Positions 9,307 to 19,860 of a stretch of DNA of 64,000 nt are shown here, piece by piece (within the stretch, counting starts at the first letter, position 1; each line of letters starts with the position of its first letter). Origin of the DNA: Lysobacterales bacterium (GTDB lineage Bacteria; Pseudomonadota; Gammaproteobacteria; Xanthomonadales; Xanthomonadaceae). Made by a program: the position numbers and the translations under genes. A model generated the notes under the pieces. That model was not told where the DNA came from. It searched no databases and saw nothing but the letters and a program-made list of their open reading frames with translations. The stretch is from the NCBI GenBank assembly GCA_014946745.1, contig JADCRD010000001.1, positions 1,240,001 to 1,304,000 of the forward strand. Direction: 5' to 3'.

Positions 9307-10557
9307 TCAGCGCGCAGGAAGCAGCGGTCGACCTTCGCCCTCGAGACCATCCGCAAACACGCTGTCGAAGCGTTCGAACTCGCGGCAGCCCGGCGCTTCC
9401 GCCGCCGCGCGCAGCTCGACGAACAGTGCCTCGTAGTCCGAGATCAGTCGCGTGTTGATGCCGGGCAGCCCGCGCACCATGAACACGCCGAACAGCCCTG
9501 CCTCGAAGTCGATCCAGGGCATGAAGCCGAAGGCGCCCAGGCTGTGGATGAGCGGGGGACGCGTGGCCGGACGCTGCGGCAGGAACCAGCTGCCGAGTCC
9601 ATAGCGGATGGGGGGCTCGGCGGTGGGCGGCGGATCGATCACGGGAAGATCGGCGACGCGATCGCGCCACAGCTCGAACACGCTGTCGCGCGACAGCAGG
9701 CGGGCGCCCGAGGCGGCGACACCCTCGTTGGTCAGCAGGTGCAGAACGGCAGCGTAGTCCCGGAGATTGGAGCGGGCGCCACCCGCGATCATGTAGTTGG
9801 TGGTCGCGCCAAACGCCTGCCAATCGATGCTGGTGATGCCAAGTGGCGCGCCCAGGGCCTGCTGCCAGCCCTGCTGCCAGTCCTGGCCGCTGGCGACTTC
9901 GGCCGCGCGGCCGCCGATGTGCATCGACACTCCACCGTAGGCGAACTGCCCGCCGACGCGGTAGCCCGCCGGAAAGTCGCGGCAGCAGGCGATCTGCTGC
10001 ACCGCTTGAGCCAGGCTGATGCTGCGGTCGGTGATCTCGGGCGCGCCCGAGTCGTTGCCGTATCCCGAGGTGTGCGAGAACAGCTGGTCGAGCGTCATGC
10101 CCGCCTTGTCGCCGCTGAACTCCGGCAGCAGCGGGCCGATTGGTGCGTCCAGGTCGAGCACGCCGCGATCGCTGAGCTGCAGGATGCGCACCGCGCTCAG
10201 CAGCTTGCTGGCCGAGGCGATCGCGACCACGGTCTGGGCGCTGTAGCTGCCGGCGTAGTGCTCAACCAGCAGGCCCTGGCGGTTGCCGAGGAGCAGGGCC
10301 GCGCCCGGCAGCCCTTCACGCTGACGCATCGACTCGAAGCGCTGCAGGCTGGGGCCGAAATCGCAGCCCGGCCCCTGCTGCGCATCCGCCTGCGGCAGCA
10401 GCCCGAGCAGCAGGGCGGCGAAGACCCATGACGCGACCGCGAGGCGAGGGCGTTGAGTCGCTCTGCCGACGCTGGCACGAGCCCGCTGGGGCCGCGGAGA
10501 AACGAGGAGGGCACAGGGATCAGCAGAGGCTTCGGGTGTCGCGGGGCGGGTGTGCAT
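9307..10557 (-). CDS. Serine hydrolase, beta-lactamase/esterase family
   Basis: 416 residues. After a long basic n-region, a hydrophobic stretch at about 40-59 (ending ADAQ) looks like a signal peptide. The true start may be internal, since the ATG at 10557 gives an unusually long n-region. The catalytic SxxK is S115-A-S-K118. The segment LFSHTSGYGND is typical of class C beta-lactamase-related esterases and D-aminopeptidases. The C-terminal part has two possible disulfide cysteines. Probably a periplasmic hydrolase of esters or peptides; the exact substrate cannot be read. Downstream of fadD on the same strand, but a hairpin separates them. Confidence 0.82.
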   Translation of the reverse strand: MHTRPATPEASADPCALLVSPRPQRARASVGRATQRPRLAVASWVFAALLLGLLPQADAQQGPGCDFGPSLQRFESMRQREGLPGAALLLGNRQGLLVEHYAGSYSAQTVVAIASASKLLSAVRILQLSDRGVLDLDAPIGPLLPEFSGDKAGMTLDQLFSHTSGYGNDSGAPEITDRSISLAQAVQQIACCRDFPAGYRVGGQFAYGGVSMHIGGRAAEVASGQDWQQGWQQALGAPLGITSIDWQAFGATTNYMIAGGARSNLRDYAAVLHLLTNEGVAASGARLLSRDSVFELWRDRVADLPVIDPPPTAEPPIRYGLGSWFLPQRPATRPPLIHSLGAFGFMPWIDFEAGLFGVFMVRGLPGINTRLISDYEALFVELRAAAEAPGCREFERFDSVFADGLEGEGRPLLPAR

Positions 10558-10597
10558 GCGCAGGGCCGGTGAGAGTTCCGAACTCCCTCAACGCAGC

Positions 10598-10621
10598 GGG
10601 CGCGTCAAGGTTGACGCGCCC
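10598..10621. terminator. Hairpin between fadD and the hydrolase gene
   Basis: Perfect 11-bp inverted repeat GGGCGCGTCAA / TTGACGCGCCC with a 2-base centre, 42 bases past the fadD stop and before the hydrolase start. Probably ends the fadD transcript. No T-run follows on the reverse strand. Confidence 0.65.
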
Positions 10622-10663
10622 GTGTCTTCACTGCCGGCGGAAGTCTAACGTCGCGCCGTCGAC

Positions 10664-12340
10664 TCAGGTCGTTGCGCTGTCCCGCAGTTCTCGCCGCAGG
10701 ATCTTGCCGACATTGGTTTTCGGCAGCTCGGTGCGGAACTCGATGTAGCGCGGCTGCTTGTAGCCGGTCAGCTCGTGGCGGCAGTGGTTCTTGATGTCGT
10801 CAGCGGTGAGGTTGGGGTCCTTCTTGACGATCACCACCTTCACCGCCTCGCCGGACTTCTCGTCAGGCACGCCGACCGCTGCGACTTCGAGCACGCCCGG
10901 GTGGGTCGCGATCACGTCTTCGATCTCGTTCGGATACACGTTGAAGCCGGACACCAAGATCATGTCCTTCTTGCGATCGACGATGTAGCAGTAGCCGTTC
11001 GCGTCCATCTTGGCCATGTCGCCCGTCTTGAGCCAGCCGTCGGCGGTCAGCACCTTGGCGGTCTCTTCCGGCCGCTGCCAGTAGCCGGCCATCACCTGCG
11101 GGCCGCGGATGCACAGCTCGCCCACTTCGCCGATTGGCAGGATCTGGCCGCTCTCGTCCTGGACCGAGGCTTCAGTGCTGGGCACCGGCAGGCCGATGGC
11201 GCCGTTGAAGTCCTTGAGATCCATCGGGTTGATGCAGGCGGCGGGCGAGGTTTCGGTCAGGCCATAGGCTTCGACCAGGGTCACGCCGGTCACCTTCTTC
11301 CAGCGCTCGGCCACAGCGCGCTGCACGGCCATACCGCCGCCCAAGGTCAGATGCAGGCGGGAGAAATCGAGCTTGTCGAAGCCCGGAGTGTTGAGCAGAC
11401 CGTTGAACAGCGTGTTGACGCCGGTGATCGCGGTGAAGCGGATACCCGACAGCGTCTTGACGAAGCCCGGCATGTCGCGCGGGTTGGTGATCAGATGGTT
11501 CAGCCCGCCGAACTTGATGAAGACCAGACAGTTCGCCGTCAGCGCAAAGATGTGGTAGAGCGGCAGGGCGGTGATGATCTCTTCCTCACCCAGCTTGACG
11601 TTGGTGCCGAGCCAAGCCGAGGACTGCTGCATGTTCGCCACCAGGTTGCGGTGGGTCAGCATGGCGCCCTTGGACACGCCGGTGGTGCCGCCGGTGTACT
11701 GCAGGAAGGCGATGTCGGACGGCGCGATGTCGATCGTGGGCAGCTTCTTGCCTGCACCGGCGTTCACCGCGTCGACGAAGTTCACCGCCCCCGGCAGGCT
11801 ATAGTCAGGCACCGCTTTGCGCACGTACTTCAGCACGAAGTTGACGATGTAGCGCTTGGGGAAGCCCAACATGTCGCCCACGCCGGTGGTGAAGACGTGT
11901 TTGACCTGGGTGTCCTTGACGACTTCCTGCACGACGTTGGCGAAGTTCTCGACCACGACGATGGCGACAGCGCCGGAATCATTGAGCTGATGCTTCAGCT
12001 CGCGCGGCGTGTAGAGCGGGTTGGTGTTGACCACCGTCAGCCCCGCGCGCAGCACGCCGAAGATCGCCACCGGGTACTGCAGCAGGTTCGGCATCATCAG
12101 CGCGACGCGATCGCCCTTCTTGAGCTTGAGATCCAGCAGCAGGTGACAGGCGAACTGGTAGCTCAGGCGATCCAGCTCGTCATAGCTGATCGTCTTGCCC
12201 ATGTTCTCGAAGGCGGGCTTGCTGCGGTACCGGTCGCAGCTGTCCTCCAGTACCGACACGATGTTGCGGTACTGCTCGAGATCGATCTCGGCGGGGACAC
12301 CTTTCGGGTAGTGGGCCAGCCACGGGCGCGAGGCGCTCAT
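10664..12340 (-). CDS. fadD: Long-chain fatty acid-CoA ligase FadD
   Basis: Activates fatty acids with ATP and CoA, the entry step of beta-oxidation. It acts at the inner membrane. 558 residues, standard for FadD. The ATP/AMP signature [18 protein letters not shown] is in the middle. The later motifs [11 protein letters not shown] and [27 protein letters not shown] (adenylate-binding and FACS region) and C-terminal catalytic Lys in [14 protein letters not shown] are all present. The ATG at 12340 has a GGAGG ribosome-binding site. Divergent from the lipoprotein gene at 12516; no FadR/PsrA-like operator was recognised between them. Confidence 0.95.
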   Translation of the reverse strand: MSASRPWLAHYPKGVPAEIDLEQYRNIVSVLEDSCDRYRSKPAFENMGKTISYDELDRLSYQFACHLLLDLKLKKGDRVALMMPNLLQYPVAIFGVLRAGLTVVNTNPLYTPRELKHQLNDSGAVAIVVVENFANVVQEVVKDTQVKHVFTTGVGDMLGFPKRYIVNFVLKYVRKAVPDYSLPGAVNFVDAVNAGAGKKLPTIDIAPSDIAFLQYTGGTTGVSKGAMLTHRNLVANMQQSSAWLGTNVKLGEEEIITALPLYHIFALTANCLVFIKFGGLNHLITNPRDMPGFVKTLSGIRFTAITGVNTLFNGLLNTPGFDKLDFSRLHLTLGGGMAVQRAVAERWKKVTGVTLVEAYGLTETSPAACINPMDLKDFNGAIGLPVPSTEASVQDESGQILPIGEVGELCIRGPQVMAGYWQRPEETAKVLTADGWLKTGDMAKMDANGYCYIVDRKKDMILVSGFNVYPNEIEDVIATHPGVLEVAAVGVPDEKSGEAVKVVIVKKDPNLTADDIKNHCRHELTGYKQPRYIEFRTELPKTNVGKILRRELRDSATT

Positions 12341-12515
12341 TCAGTTCTTCCTCCCTGTCGCACCTCGGTGGGTGCGGTTCGAATGCGCCGCGGGCCAGGG
12401 TATGCCTGCACCGTGCCCCGCGGTATGTTTTGCCGGATTGGAGCATAGGCCCTCCGGGCAGGCAAGGCGGCCCATGAAGCCTGCAAACCACGAAAAAACC
12501 TGCGTAGGAGTGCGT

Positions 12516-13001
12516 ATGCGAACGGTGAGGGAAACCCCTGCGGTACTCGGCTCGGCGGCTCGCTACCAGCGCATACGACGCAGCGCGACACGATGGGCCG
12601 GGAGTCTCGTGCTGCTGCTGATCCTCGCCGCCTGCAGCCGCGCGCCGGCAGAGCAGCGCCTGCGCGAGGCGATGGCCGGTCTGCAGGCCGCGATCGAGGC
12701 GCGCGATGTCGGTGACGCCATGGCCTTTGTCGGCGACGACTTCATCGGCACCGGCAGCCTCGACCGCGAGGGCGCGCGCAATCTGCTGCGCGTGATGGTG
12801 CTGCGCCACCAGACCCTGGGCCTGAGCCTCGGCCCGGCCGAGATCGAACTGTTCGATGGTCGCGCCAGCGTGCGCTTCACTGCGGTTGCGACGGGCGGGC
12901 AGGGGGCGCTTCTGCCGCAGTCGGCGCGGGTGTGGAATGTCGAGACCGCCTGGCGCGAAGACGGCGACGATTGGCAGCTGATCTCGGCGGACTGGAAGTA
13001 G
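12516..13001 (+). CDS. Small lipoprotein, NTF2/SnoaL-like
   Basis: 161 residues from the ATG at 12516, with AGGAG at 12506-12510. A longer frame begins upstream but has no ribosome-binding site. The N-terminus is a basic segment and hydrophobic core ending in a lipobox LAAC, so a signal peptidase II-processed lipoprotein is predicted. The mature part begins with a helix (RLREAMAGLQAAIEARDVGDAMAFV, shown here in outline) and then beta strands ending in WREDGDDWQLISADWK. That pattern fits the NTF2/SnoaL-like fold. Function unknown. It precedes serS by 81 bases on the same strand. Confidence 0.75.
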   Translation: MRTVRETPAVLGSAARYQRIRRSATRWAGSLVLLLILAACSRAPAEQRLREAMAGLQAAIEARDVGDAMAFVGDDFIGTGSLDREGARNLLRVMVLRHQTLGLSLGPAEIELFDGRASVRFTAVATGGQGALLPQSARVWNVETAWREDGDDWQLISADWK

Positions 13002-13067
13002 GCCGCGCGCTGCATTGCGGCATGCTGCCCGGCGCGCCGATAATCGCGGGCCATTCACCTGGCCTGA

Positions 13068-14549
<1,482 letters not shown>

Positions 14550-14579
14550 AAGTGGCGCTTTCGCTCTTGGGACATACCT

Positions 14580-14900
14580 ATGCGCAAATTCATGTTTCTC
14601 GATGGTGGCAAGGAGATTGGCTGGTCCGAGCTTGAGCTTGGAGATCCGCCGATGGGCGTCGCTTTGGGGCGGTTCCACCCCTCCGAGCACTATTCGCCGC
14701 CGCATACCGCCATCGAGGTTCGTACGCCTAGCGGTCTTGAAGTGAAGGCTTCAGGTGGCGTTTGTATCCTTGATGACTCCGCTGCTCTGGGCCCTGAAGC
14801 GATCGAAGTCTGAGTGTTGGGGATCGTGTTTCCCGCATATGGCTCTCTCTTTCCTGAGCACGTAGCCGCCTACGAGTCCCGATTTCGGGACGGGCTTTAG
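14580..14900 (+). pseudogene. Small gene interrupted by an in-frame TGA
   Basis: An ATG at 14580 opens 77 codons (starting MRKFMFLDGGKEIGWSELEL), ending in TGA at 14811-14813. The same frame then continues for 28 sense codons (VLGIVFPAYGSLFPEHVAAY, then ESRFRDGL) to TAG at 14898-14900. The downstream part reads like real protein and keeps the frame, so a single CGA-to-TGA nonsense change is the simplest explanation. Product family not recognised. Codon use is less GC-biased than the neighbours, like the foreign patch in serS just upstream. Confidence 0.6.
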
Positions 14901-15015
14901 CTCTTGGGGTGGGTCCTGACCCACCGGAACTCGATGCTCGCCTCGGTCATGCAGCGCGTCGCTTGCCGCTGTCATCGCTCCGTGCGACTTGTCGGCTCAT
15001 GCAGGGCGTGCCGCT

Positions 15016-16068
15016 TCACGCCGCGCGGCGCGCACTCGATGCTGCGGTGGCCTCACCCATCAGGTGCCCGTACAGATCCTTCGGATCGGCAAGCCCCGGA
15101 ATCAGGCCAATGGTCTCGCCCAGGCCCAACTCGGCCGCGCGATCGCGCAAGAGGCGCAGGGCGCTGTAGTCCTCCAGCGCGAAGCCGACCGAGTCGAAGA
15201 CGGTGATTTCGGAATCGTTGCGACGGCCTTCGGCATCGCCGCACAGCACGCGCCACAGTTCGGTGACACCGAAGTCCGCGGGCATCTGCTGCAGGTCGCC
15301 CTCGATGCGCGTTTGCGGCTCGAACTCGACGAAGACTGAAGCGCGCCGCAGCACGTCGGCGGCCAGCTCGGTCTTGCCGGGGCAGTCGCCGCCGACGCCG
15401 TTGATGTGCATGCCGGGCTCCAGCATGTCGGCGCTGAGGATGATGGCGTTGGTCTTGTCGGCGGTGACCGTGGTGATGATGTCGGCGCCGCGAACCGCCT
15501 CGCGCGTATCCGCGCAGACCACCACGCGCAGGCCGCGGACGGACTGCAGATGCGCCAGCAGCTTGGCGGTCGCCGCCGGATCGACATCGAACAGACGCAC
15601 TTCTTCGATGCCCATGAGGTAGTGAAACGCCAGCGCCTGGAATTCACTCTGCGCGCCGTTGCCGATCAGCGCCATCACCTTCGCGTTCTTGCGCGCCAGG
15701 TGCTTTGCCGCCATCACCGAGGTCGCCGCAGTGCGCATGGCGGTGGTGAGCGTCAGCTCGGAGAGCAGGGTGGGGCGGCCGGTGTCGACGTCGGCCAGCA
15801 CGCCAAAGGCCATCACCGTGGGCAAGCCTTCGCGGGTGTTCTTGGGGTGCCCGTTGACGTACTTGAAGCTGTACTCCTTGGCGTCGGTCACCGGCATCAG
15901 CTCGATCACGCCGACGTCGGAGTGCGAGGCCAGACGCGCGCACTTTTCGAATTCGTTCCAGCGGCGGAAGTCGGCCTCCAGGTACTCGACCATCTGCGCC
16001 AGCACCTGCGGCAGACCCAGGCGGGCAACCAGGCGGGAGACATCGAGGGTGGTGAGCAGGGTGGTCAT
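15016..16068 (-). CDS. Ornithine cyclodeaminase/mu-crystallin family protein
   Basis: 350 residues from the ATG at 16068; the open frame continues upstream without coding character. Family members convert L-ornithine to L-proline plus ammonia using NAD+, or reduce cyclic imines. The NAD-binding region has VMALIGNGAQSEFQ (GxGxQ-type) near residue 135. The substrate-side motif NGVGGDCPGKTEL is typical of ornithine cyclodeaminase. The acidic pair in VFDSVGFALEDYSAL includes the family's conserved aspartate. It is divergently transcribed from an Lrp-type regulator 129 bases away, a common arrangement for amino-acid catabolic genes, so proline or ornithine metabolism is a good inference. Confidence 0.88.
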   Translation of the reverse strand: MTTLLTTLDVSRLVARLGLPQVLAQMVEYLEADFRRWNEFEKCARLASHSDVGVIELMPVTDAKEYSFKYVNGHPKNTREGLPTVMAFGVLADVDTGRPTLLSELTLTTAMRTAATSVMAAKHLARKNAKVMALIGNGAQSEFQALAFHYLMGIEEVRLFDVDPAATAKLLAHLQSVRGLRVVVCADTREAVRGADIITTVTADKTNAIILSADMLEPGMHINGVGGDCPGKTELAADVLRRASVFVEFEPQTRIEGDLQQMPADFGVTELWRVLCGDAEGRRNDSEITVFDSVGFALEDYSALRLLRDRAAELGLGETIGLIPGLADPKDLYGHLMGEATAASSARRAA

Positions 16069-16147
16069 GGCGGGCTCCGGCGAAGGGTTCGGTGCCTGCG
16101 CATTGTCCGGAGCCTGGCGGCAGCGCGAAACGGCAGAAGTGTCAGCG

Positions 16148-16169
16148 TTTCGCCATTGTGCTGGCGAAA
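16148..16169. promoter_or_regulatory. Palindromic candidate operator for the Lrp-type regulator
   Basis: TTTCGCCA (16148-16155) and TGGCGAAA (16162-16169) form a perfect 8-bp inverted repeat with a 6-base spacer. It lies 29 bases upstream of the regulator start and between the divergent genes. GTCA/TGAC sequences flank it. Position and symmetry suggest autoregulation and control of the cyclodeaminase gene. Confidence 0.55.
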
Positions 16170-16197
16170 TGACAGATAGAGATGGCAATCTGCACAC

Positions 16198-16617
16198 ATG
16201 GACGAACTCGACCAGCAGCTGATCGCGCGCCTGCGCGCCAATGCCCGCGCCTCCGTGGCCGAACTCGCGGCGGCGCTGAAGGTGTCGCGCGGTACCGTCA
16301 CCAACCGCATGGCCAAGCTGGAGCGCGAGGGCGTGATCAGCGGCTATACACTGCGGCTGCGCCCCGACGCCGCCCGCGAGGAAGTGCGGGCCTGGACGTC
16401 GATCGCGGTGGAAGGCAACCAGCTCAAGGTGGTGCATGCCCTGCTCGGCGAGCCCGGCGTCGCGGCCCTGCACGACACCAACGGACGCTGGGATCTGCTG
16501 GCCGAGCTGCGCGTACGCGATCTGACCGAACTGTCGGCCGCGCTGGAGCGTATCCGCGCGATGCCGGGCGTGAGCGCGACCGAGACCAGCCTGCATCTGA
16601 AGAGTTGGCGGGCGTGA
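16198..16617 (+). CDS. Lrp/AsnC family transcriptional regulator
   Basis: 139 residues. The N-terminal winged helix-turn-helix is at about residues 3-50 (SVAELAAALKVSRGTVTNRM). The C-terminal RAM/AsnC ligand-binding domain spans about 65-137. Members form octamers or dimers that sense amino acids. It is divergent from the ornithine cyclodeaminase gene and probably controls it in response to ornithine, arginine or proline; the ligand is inference from context. Shorter than Lrp itself (164), typical of AsnC-type local regulators. Confidence 0.92.
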   Translation: MDELDQQLIARLRANARASVAELAAALKVSRGTVTNRMAKLEREGVISGYTLRLRPDAAREEVRAWTSIAVEGNQLKVVHALLGEPGVAALHDTNGRWDLLAELRVRDLTELSAALERIRAMPGVSATETSLHLKSWRA

Positions 16618-17088
16618 GAGCCGCGACTGACTTGAAGCTGGGCTTCGGGGTGGGGACTGGCGATTCGGGATGCAAAGCAGCTTGGTCGCAGGGGCCAGGC
16701 CATCGGACATCGGACCTTGGACTGCCCCGTCTCTGTAGGAGCCTGCTTGCAGGCGACCGCCGGCTGCGCTCCGCCCAAGTGTATGGGTCGCGAGCAAGCT
16801 CGCTCCTACAACAGCCGGGACGTGTCGCGAGCAAGCTCGCTCCTTCAACGGCCGAGTCGTGTCGCACGCAAGCTCGCTCGTACAGGATGCGCACACGCAC
16901 CGATTAGCGCGCGGAGCATCCCTACGGGCGCCCCGCTGCTGAGGGCTGACTGTCGCGGCGGCTGCGCCGAAGTTGTTGCCCTTTGCTGTCCCGTGACACA
17001 CCGGCTTGCCCTAAGGCAAGGGCGATCAAGTCCCTCCTGAACTTGATCAGCGGTTGCGCCCTGCTTGGCGTGCGGCAACGCAGAGTTC
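16618..17088. other. Intergenic region carrying REP-like palindromes
   Basis: 471 bases between the Lrp-type regulator and the RND fragment. The left part has no recognised signal. The centre holds four REP-like elements (listed separately). The right part (16885-17088) shows nothing recognisable. Confidence 0.6.
16734..16884. repeat. Cluster of four REP-like palindromic repeats
   Basis: Four 24-bp units of the type TGTAGGAGCxxGCTTGCxxG. Copy 1 is at 16734-16757 in plus orientation. Copies 2-4 are at 16787-16810, 16824-16847 and 16861-16884 in minus orientation, each containing GCAAGCTCGCTC. The core is palindromic and could form a stem. This is the common repetitive extragenic palindrome style of pseudomonads and xanthomonads, mobilised by RAYT transposases in known cases. 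No RAYT gene is in the window. Confidence 0.85.
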
Positions 17089-17850
17089 TCAAGCGCTGCC
17101 CTCGATCTGTCGCTGCCCCGGCGGCCGGCCCTTCATGAACTGCCGGTACAGCACCGGCACCACGAACAGAGTGAGCACGCTGGAAAAGGCCAGACCCCAG
17201 ACGATCGCCGAGGCCACCGGGCCCCACAGCAGGCTTTCGCCGGCAAAACCCATGGCCAGCGAGAACAGGCCGGCGATGGTGGTACCGGTGGTCATGGCGA
17301 TCGCGATGACGCGGCGGCGGGCGGCGTAGATCGCCGCGTGCAGGGTCCGCATGCCGGCAGCGCGGCGGCTGTTGGCCGCATCGATCAGCACGATCGCACC
17401 GTTCACCGAAATGCCGATCAGGGCGATCCCTCCGTAAAGGGTGTACAGCGAGACCGGGTTGCCCGAGACGACCACGCCCAGGGTCACGCCGACCAGGGCC
17501 AAGGGCACGGTGACGAGGATGAGCAAGGGCTGCCAGTAGCTGCGGAACTGTGCGGCCAGGATCAGATAGATCAGGCCGATGCCCAGCAGGCCCAGCGGCC
17601 CCATCGCCGCCAGCGATTCGTTGATGTCGTCGAGCTGGCCGGAGAAGTCGAGGTCGGCGTTCGGATAGTCCGCGCGCACGGTCTCCCAGCGCTCGCGCAG
17701 GGTCTGCGCCGCCGCCACCGCATTTTTCACGTCGAGATCGAGATCGGCCTCGACGGTGATCGCGCGGCGGAAGTTCCAGTGCTTGATCAGGTCGGCACTG
17801 GTGCGCGTCTCGGCCTTCACCAGGGCGCCCAGCACGGTGCTGCCTCCGCC
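17089..17850 (-). pseudogene. C-terminal fragment of an RND efflux transporter
   Basis: The reverse frame ending at 17089 encodes about 254 residues matching the last quarter of an RND pump: a porter segment (LVKAETRTSADLIKHW) and the last membrane helices (LLGIGLIYLILAAQF, ISVNGAIVLIDAANSRR). There is no start or N-terminal two-thirds. Bases 17128-17850 match 21594-22316 without gaps at a constant 4466-base offset; I count about 30 mismatches (about 96% identity), mostly synonymous. The last residues differ from the intact gene. The open frame runs on upstream into antisense of the EamA gene, which is not real coding. Remnant of a close paralog or of a duplication. Confidence 0.85.
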
Positions 17851-17885
17851 GCTCGAGGCCCGCGTTCGATGGGCGCAGACCGGCC

Positions 17886-18785
17886 TCAGCGCGCCGCGCG
17901 CTGGCTGACCGCGACGCTGCCGAGGATCAGCACGCCCGCTAGCAGCATCGGCAGGGTCACCGGCTCGTCGAGCAGCCACCAGGCCCAGCTGACGGCGAAC
18001 AGCGGGATCAGGTAGGTCACCGTCGAGGCGCGGCTGGCACCCACCCGCGCAATCAGCCGGTAGTACATGACCATGGCGATCCCGGTGCACAGCACGCCCA
18101 AGCCCAGCGCCGAGCCCCAGGCCAGCAGCGGTGGATTGACCGCCGGCCAGTAGGCAATCGCGAAGGGCAGCACCAGCAGTGAGGAGCAGAGCAGATTGGC
18201 CGCGGCCACAGCACCCGCAGGCAGGTGCGACAGGTGCCTGCGCACCAGATTGATGCCGATGCCGTAGAGGAAGGCCGCCAGCGTGCCGGCTGCCGCGGCA
18301 AGCCCCACGCTGGCACCGGCGCTGCGTCCGCTGGCCAACACCACCACGCCGACGAAGCCGATCGCCAGCGCCATCGCCCGCCGCTGGCCGATCTTCTCGC
18401 CGAAGAACAGGAAGCCGACCAGGGCGGTGAAGGGCACGGTCATCGCATTGGTGATCGCGCCGATGCCGGCCGGCGCGCGCTCGGCGGCCCAGGCGAACAG
18501 GGTGAAGGGCACCGCGGAGTTGATCGCCGCCACCAGCACCAGCAGCGGCCACAGCCGCCACGGGAACCGCGCGCGGGCCAGCCACAGGAAGGGCAGCAGG
18601 ATCAGCGCGCCGAAGGCCAGCCGCAGCTCGACCAGGGGCAGGGCGCCGAAATGCGGGGCAGCGATGCGCATGAACAGGAAGGAGGCCCCCCAGATCGCGC
18701 CGAGCACGGCGAGTTCGATCGGCGTGAGCCAGCGCGCAGCGAGGCCGGGCTGCGGAAGGGGAAGCGTGGAAGCGGGTGCGGACAT
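17886..18785 (-). CDS. EamA/DMT family permease
   Basis: 299 residues from the ATG at 18785 (MSAPASTLPLP); a longer frame upstream lacks coding character. Ten predicted membrane helices arranged as two EamA repeats, beginning AVLGAIWGASFLFMRIAAPHFG, a typical first helix (quoted in part). Members of the drug/metabolite superfamily export amino acids or other metabolites. The substrate cannot be assigned. The divergent LysR-type gene 193 bases away likely regulates it. Its stop is 35 bases from the RND fragment. Confidence 0.88.
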   Translation of the reverse strand: MSAPASTLPLPQPGLAARWLTPIELAVLGAIWGASFLFMRIAAPHFGALPLVELRLAFGALILLPFLWLARARFPWRLWPLLVLVAAINSAVPFTLFAWAAERAPAGIGAITNAMTVPFTALVGFLFFGEKIGQRRAMALAIGFVGVVVLASGRSAGASVGLAAAAGTLAAFLYGIGINLVRRHLSHLPAGAVAAANLLCSSLLVLPFAIAYWPAVNPPLLAWGSALGLGVLCTGIAMVMYYRLIARVGASRASTVTYLIPLFAVSWAWWLLDEPVTLPMLLAGVLILGSVAVSQRAAR

Positions 18786-18937
18786 GGGGCGAACTCGTGG
18801 GGGAGGGAGAGCCGCGAATCTGCTGCGAGGCACAAGTCTGGTCATCCGCTGAAACCGGCGCTGGCCGTTTCCGGACCGCGCAGACCAAAGTCCTGCAGCG
18901 CAGCGAATTGTCCGCGCAGGCGTCGCCTTCACAAGCG

Positions 18938-18962
18938 ACTTATGCTTGCGCGAGCCACAAGT
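18938..18962. promoter_or_regulatory. Candidate LysR-type operator
   Basis: ACTTATG (18938-18944) and CACAAGT (18956-18962) form an imperfect inverted repeat (6 of 7) around an 11-base centre that is itself symmetric (GCTTGCGCGAGC). It is 17 bases upstream of the LysR start, in the shared region with the divergent EamA gene. Spacing resembles LysR dyads. Confidence 0.45.
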
Positions 18963-18978
18963 ATCATTTGAGTCGAAC

Positions 18979-19860
18979 ATGGCCCTGCACAGCGATTGGC
19001 TCTCCGCCCTGGCCGCCTTCGAGGCCGCCGCGCGCCATCAGAACTTCGCCCACGCCGGCGAGGAGCTGCATCTCACTGCGAGCGCGGTCAGCCACCACGT
19101 GCGCCGGCTGGAGGCACGGCTCGGCCTGCCGCTGTTCCGTCGCCACGCCCGAGGCGTGCAGCTCACTGCGGAAGGTCGTTTGCTGGCGGATGCGGCGTCC
19201 GGCGCCATAGCCGACATCGACGCGGTGATGCGCGGCCTGCGCGGCAGCCGCGAGCGCGAGCCGCCGGTGCGCATCACCACCCTGCATTCCTTCGCGTCGA
19301 GCTGGCTGATCCCGCGCCTGCCGGACTTTGCGCGCGCGCATCCGCAGATCCGCCTGAATGTCGATACCGGCAGCGCGCTGACCCGCTTCGACGACAGCGG
19401 GCCGGATCTGGGTATTCGTTACGGGCCGGGACGATGGCCGGGCTTGACCGCCGCGCCTCTGCTGGAGGATCGCCTGTTCGCAGTCGCCGCACCGCGGCTC
19501 GCGCGCGGCATCGGCAGCGCCGAAGAGGTGCTGCAGCTGCCGCTGATCGCCGACCTCGCGGTGCAGGGCTGGCGCGACTGGTGCCGCATGGCCGGGCTGC
19601 GGGTTGGCGTGCCCGACGAGCGCTATGTGTTCAGCGACAGCACCGACATGCTGGCCGCCGCCGAGCAGGGCCTCGGTGCCGCGCTGGCGCGCTCCTCGAT
19701 CGTGCAGCCCTGGCTGGACGCGGGCACCCTGGAACAGCTGCCAGGCCCCGAATTGCCGGGGCGCTACAGCTACCACGTGGTCTGGCCCGAGCACCGACGC
19801 CTGAAGCCGGCCGCGCGCAGCGTGGTGGACTGGCTGCTGGCGCAGGCGGGGCAGGGTTGA
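18979..19860 (+). CDS. LysR family transcriptional regulator (GcvA-like)
   Basis: 293 residues from the ATG at 18979. An upstream in-frame start at 18946 adds 11 residues but would overlap the candidate operator. The N-terminal helix-turn-helix is at about residues 20-45 (FAHAGEELHLTASAVSHHVR). The C-terminal effector domain has two alpha/beta lobes. The pattern AALAAFEAAARH..F..A..ELH.T..AVS is that of the GcvA subgroup. Likely controls the divergent EamA exporter gene. Confidence 0.92.
   Translation: MALHSDWLSALAAFEAAARHQNFAHAGEELHLTASAVSHHVRRLEARLGLPLFRRHARGVQLTAEGRLLADAASGAIADIDAVMRGLRGSREREPPVRITTLHSFASSWLIPRLPDFARAHPQIRLNVDTGSALTRFDDSGPDLGIRYGPGRWPGLTAAPLLEDRLFAVAAPRLARGIGSAEEVLQLPLIADLAVQGWRDWCRMAGLRVGVPDERYVFSDSTDMLAAAEQGLGAALARSSIVQPWLDAGTLEQLPGPELPGRYSYHVVWPEHRRLKPAARSVVDWLLAQAGQG

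Noticed and set aside
10775-12448. 557-codon open frame on the plus strand
   Set aside because: Antisense to fadD, whose motifs are complete. No domain in the shadow frame.
14811-14813. TGA as selenocysteine codon
   Set aside because: No SECIS-like hairpin was recognised after it and no selenoprotein family fits. A nonsense change is simpler.
16069-17001. N-terminal extension of the ornithine cyclodeaminase frame
   Set aside because: The frame is open to 17001 but has no coding character and would run over the Lrp-type regulator and REP cluster. The ATG at 16068 fits the family start.
17851-18888. Upstream continuation of the RND fragment's frame
   Set aside because: It is antisense-frame sequence over the EamA gene on the same strand in another frame. 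No RND homology beyond 17850.
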